From positions 1 to 6,000 of the forward strand of contig JAJXVI010000169.1 of the NCBI GenBank assembly GCA_021782195.1: a stretch of 6,000 bases of DNA, read 5' to 3'. This stretch comes from a bacterium (GTDB lineage: Bacteria > Vulcanimicrobiota > Xenobia > RGZZ01). The notes under the pieces are model-generated. The model was not told the DNA's origin and ran no database searches. It worked only from the letters and a program-made list of their open reading frames with translations. Positions 5,544 through 6,000 of the stretch are shown here, piece by piece (the first letter of the stretch is position 1; every line of letters begins with the position of its first letter). The position numbers and the translations under genes are program-made.

Positions 5544-6000
5544 TCAGGAGAGTTGATCGCGATATCGACGTACGCTGACGGTCACGAGTACGGTTGCGAA
5601 AATGCCAAGCGCAAGAAAGTTGGGATAGAGCGTGTCCATCCCGCTGCCCTTGATCATCACGCTTCGTGCGATGATCGAGAAATGGCGAATCGGGTTGAGG
5701 AGCGTGAAAGGTTGGAGCCATCGAGGCATGGCTTCCACGGGCGCCACGGCTCCCGAGAGCAGTGCGAGTGGTGGGTTGATGAAGAAGGTAAGGAGAAAGG
5801 CCTGGAGTGCGGTACGAGAGAACGTGGCGATAAAGGTCCCGATGCCGATCCCGACGAGCACGCAGAGGGCTCCGCCGAGCACTATCAGAGCCAGCGAACC
5901 TCGCAGGGGCGTGTTGAAGACGATTCTTGACACCACGAGGATGAGTCCTACGTCGCCCATGAGCAGGATGAAGAGCGGGGCTGTCTTGGCAATGATGATC
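5544..6000 (-). CDS. ABC-2 type transporter permease, C-terminal part (runs off the window)
   Basis: The inner-membrane permease of an exporter or drug/polysaccharide-type ABC-2 system. The frame is open to the right edge, reading IIIAKTAPLFILLMGDVGL upstream of an internal Met at 5960, so the 5' half lies outside. The visible 152 residues hold a run of hydrophobic segments. They include the family signature region GIGIGTFIATFSRTALQAFLLTF, then INPPLALLSGAVAPVEAMPRWLQPFTLLNPIRHFSIIAR, which matches the ABC2 membrane core (a gap/loop then LNPxRHF). A last helix (LALGIFATVLVTVSV) is followed by a short basic cytoplasmic tail. The ATPase and substrate cannot be assigned; they would be upstream (beyond 6000). 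It ends 225 bases before the response regulator on the same strand. Confidence 0.85.
   Translation of the reverse strand, partial: IIIAKTAPLFILLMGDVGLILVVSRIVFNTPLRGSLALIVLGGALCVLVGIGIGTFIATFSRTALQAFLLTFFINPPLALLSGAVAPVEAMPRWLQPFTLLNPIRHFSIIARSVMIKGSGMDTLYPNFLALGIFATVLVTVSVRRYRDQLS

Noticed and set aside
1..6000. CRISPR arrays, tRNA or rRNA genes, insertion sequences
   Set aside because: No regularly spaced repeats, cloverleaf-like segments, rRNA-like stretches or transposase motifs were seen.

Overview
The window is GC-rich bacterial DNA with tightly packed genes on both strands. The lineage cannot be fixed from it. An envelope peptidase with a signal peptide, a sulfane-sulfur/CoA-disulfide type flavoprotein and signs of selenocysteine decoding suggest a Gram-negative-type, anaerobic or microaerophilic bacterium with active thiol/selenol chemistry. 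That is inference, not a classification.

Left part (1-2775). A 21-bp inverted repeat brackets a -10-like box at 40-60. It precedes a small Cys-rich reading frame on the + strand (123-326) whose natural ribosome-binding-site start at 78 is interrupted by an in-frame TGA at 93-95. A hairpin at 436-455 separates it from a minus-strand cluster read right to left: an exported M23/LytM-like protein with a HlyD-like coiled coil (1732-2757), a very small one-helix membrane protein (1331-1678), and a monofunctional biotin-protein ligase, birA (484-1218). The small membrane protein is the main discovery. Its frame reaches a TGA right after the residues LPALGIST, continues as MSDSC, and stays open for 43 codons. 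Sixteen bases past the TGA lies a perfect stem-loop (GCGUCGA/UCGACGC, apical AGUCU) that fits the bacterial SECIS pattern. It is best read as a selenoprotein ending its helix in a Sec-x4-Cys motif.

Middle (2758-4712). An AT-rich divergent promoter region carries an inverted repeat, AATATA-N4-TATATT, over the likely -10 box. It drives a 568-residue FAD/NAD(P)H coenzyme A-disulfide/persulfide reductase fused to a C-terminal rhodanese domain. A 166-base convergent intergenic region with two hairpins follows.

Right part (4713-6000). A minus-strand single-receiver response regulator carries a C-terminal four-cysteine (two CxxC) domain with the LPIC...CHRIR...FSHGICPEC signature. Upstream is a 225-base gap with a GC hairpin, then the C-terminal half of an ABC-2 type transporter permease that runs off the right edge.

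Functionally, the window combines envelope proteins, one with a probable selenol/thiol centre, with a sulfane-sulfur reductase. Any direct link between them is hypothesis.
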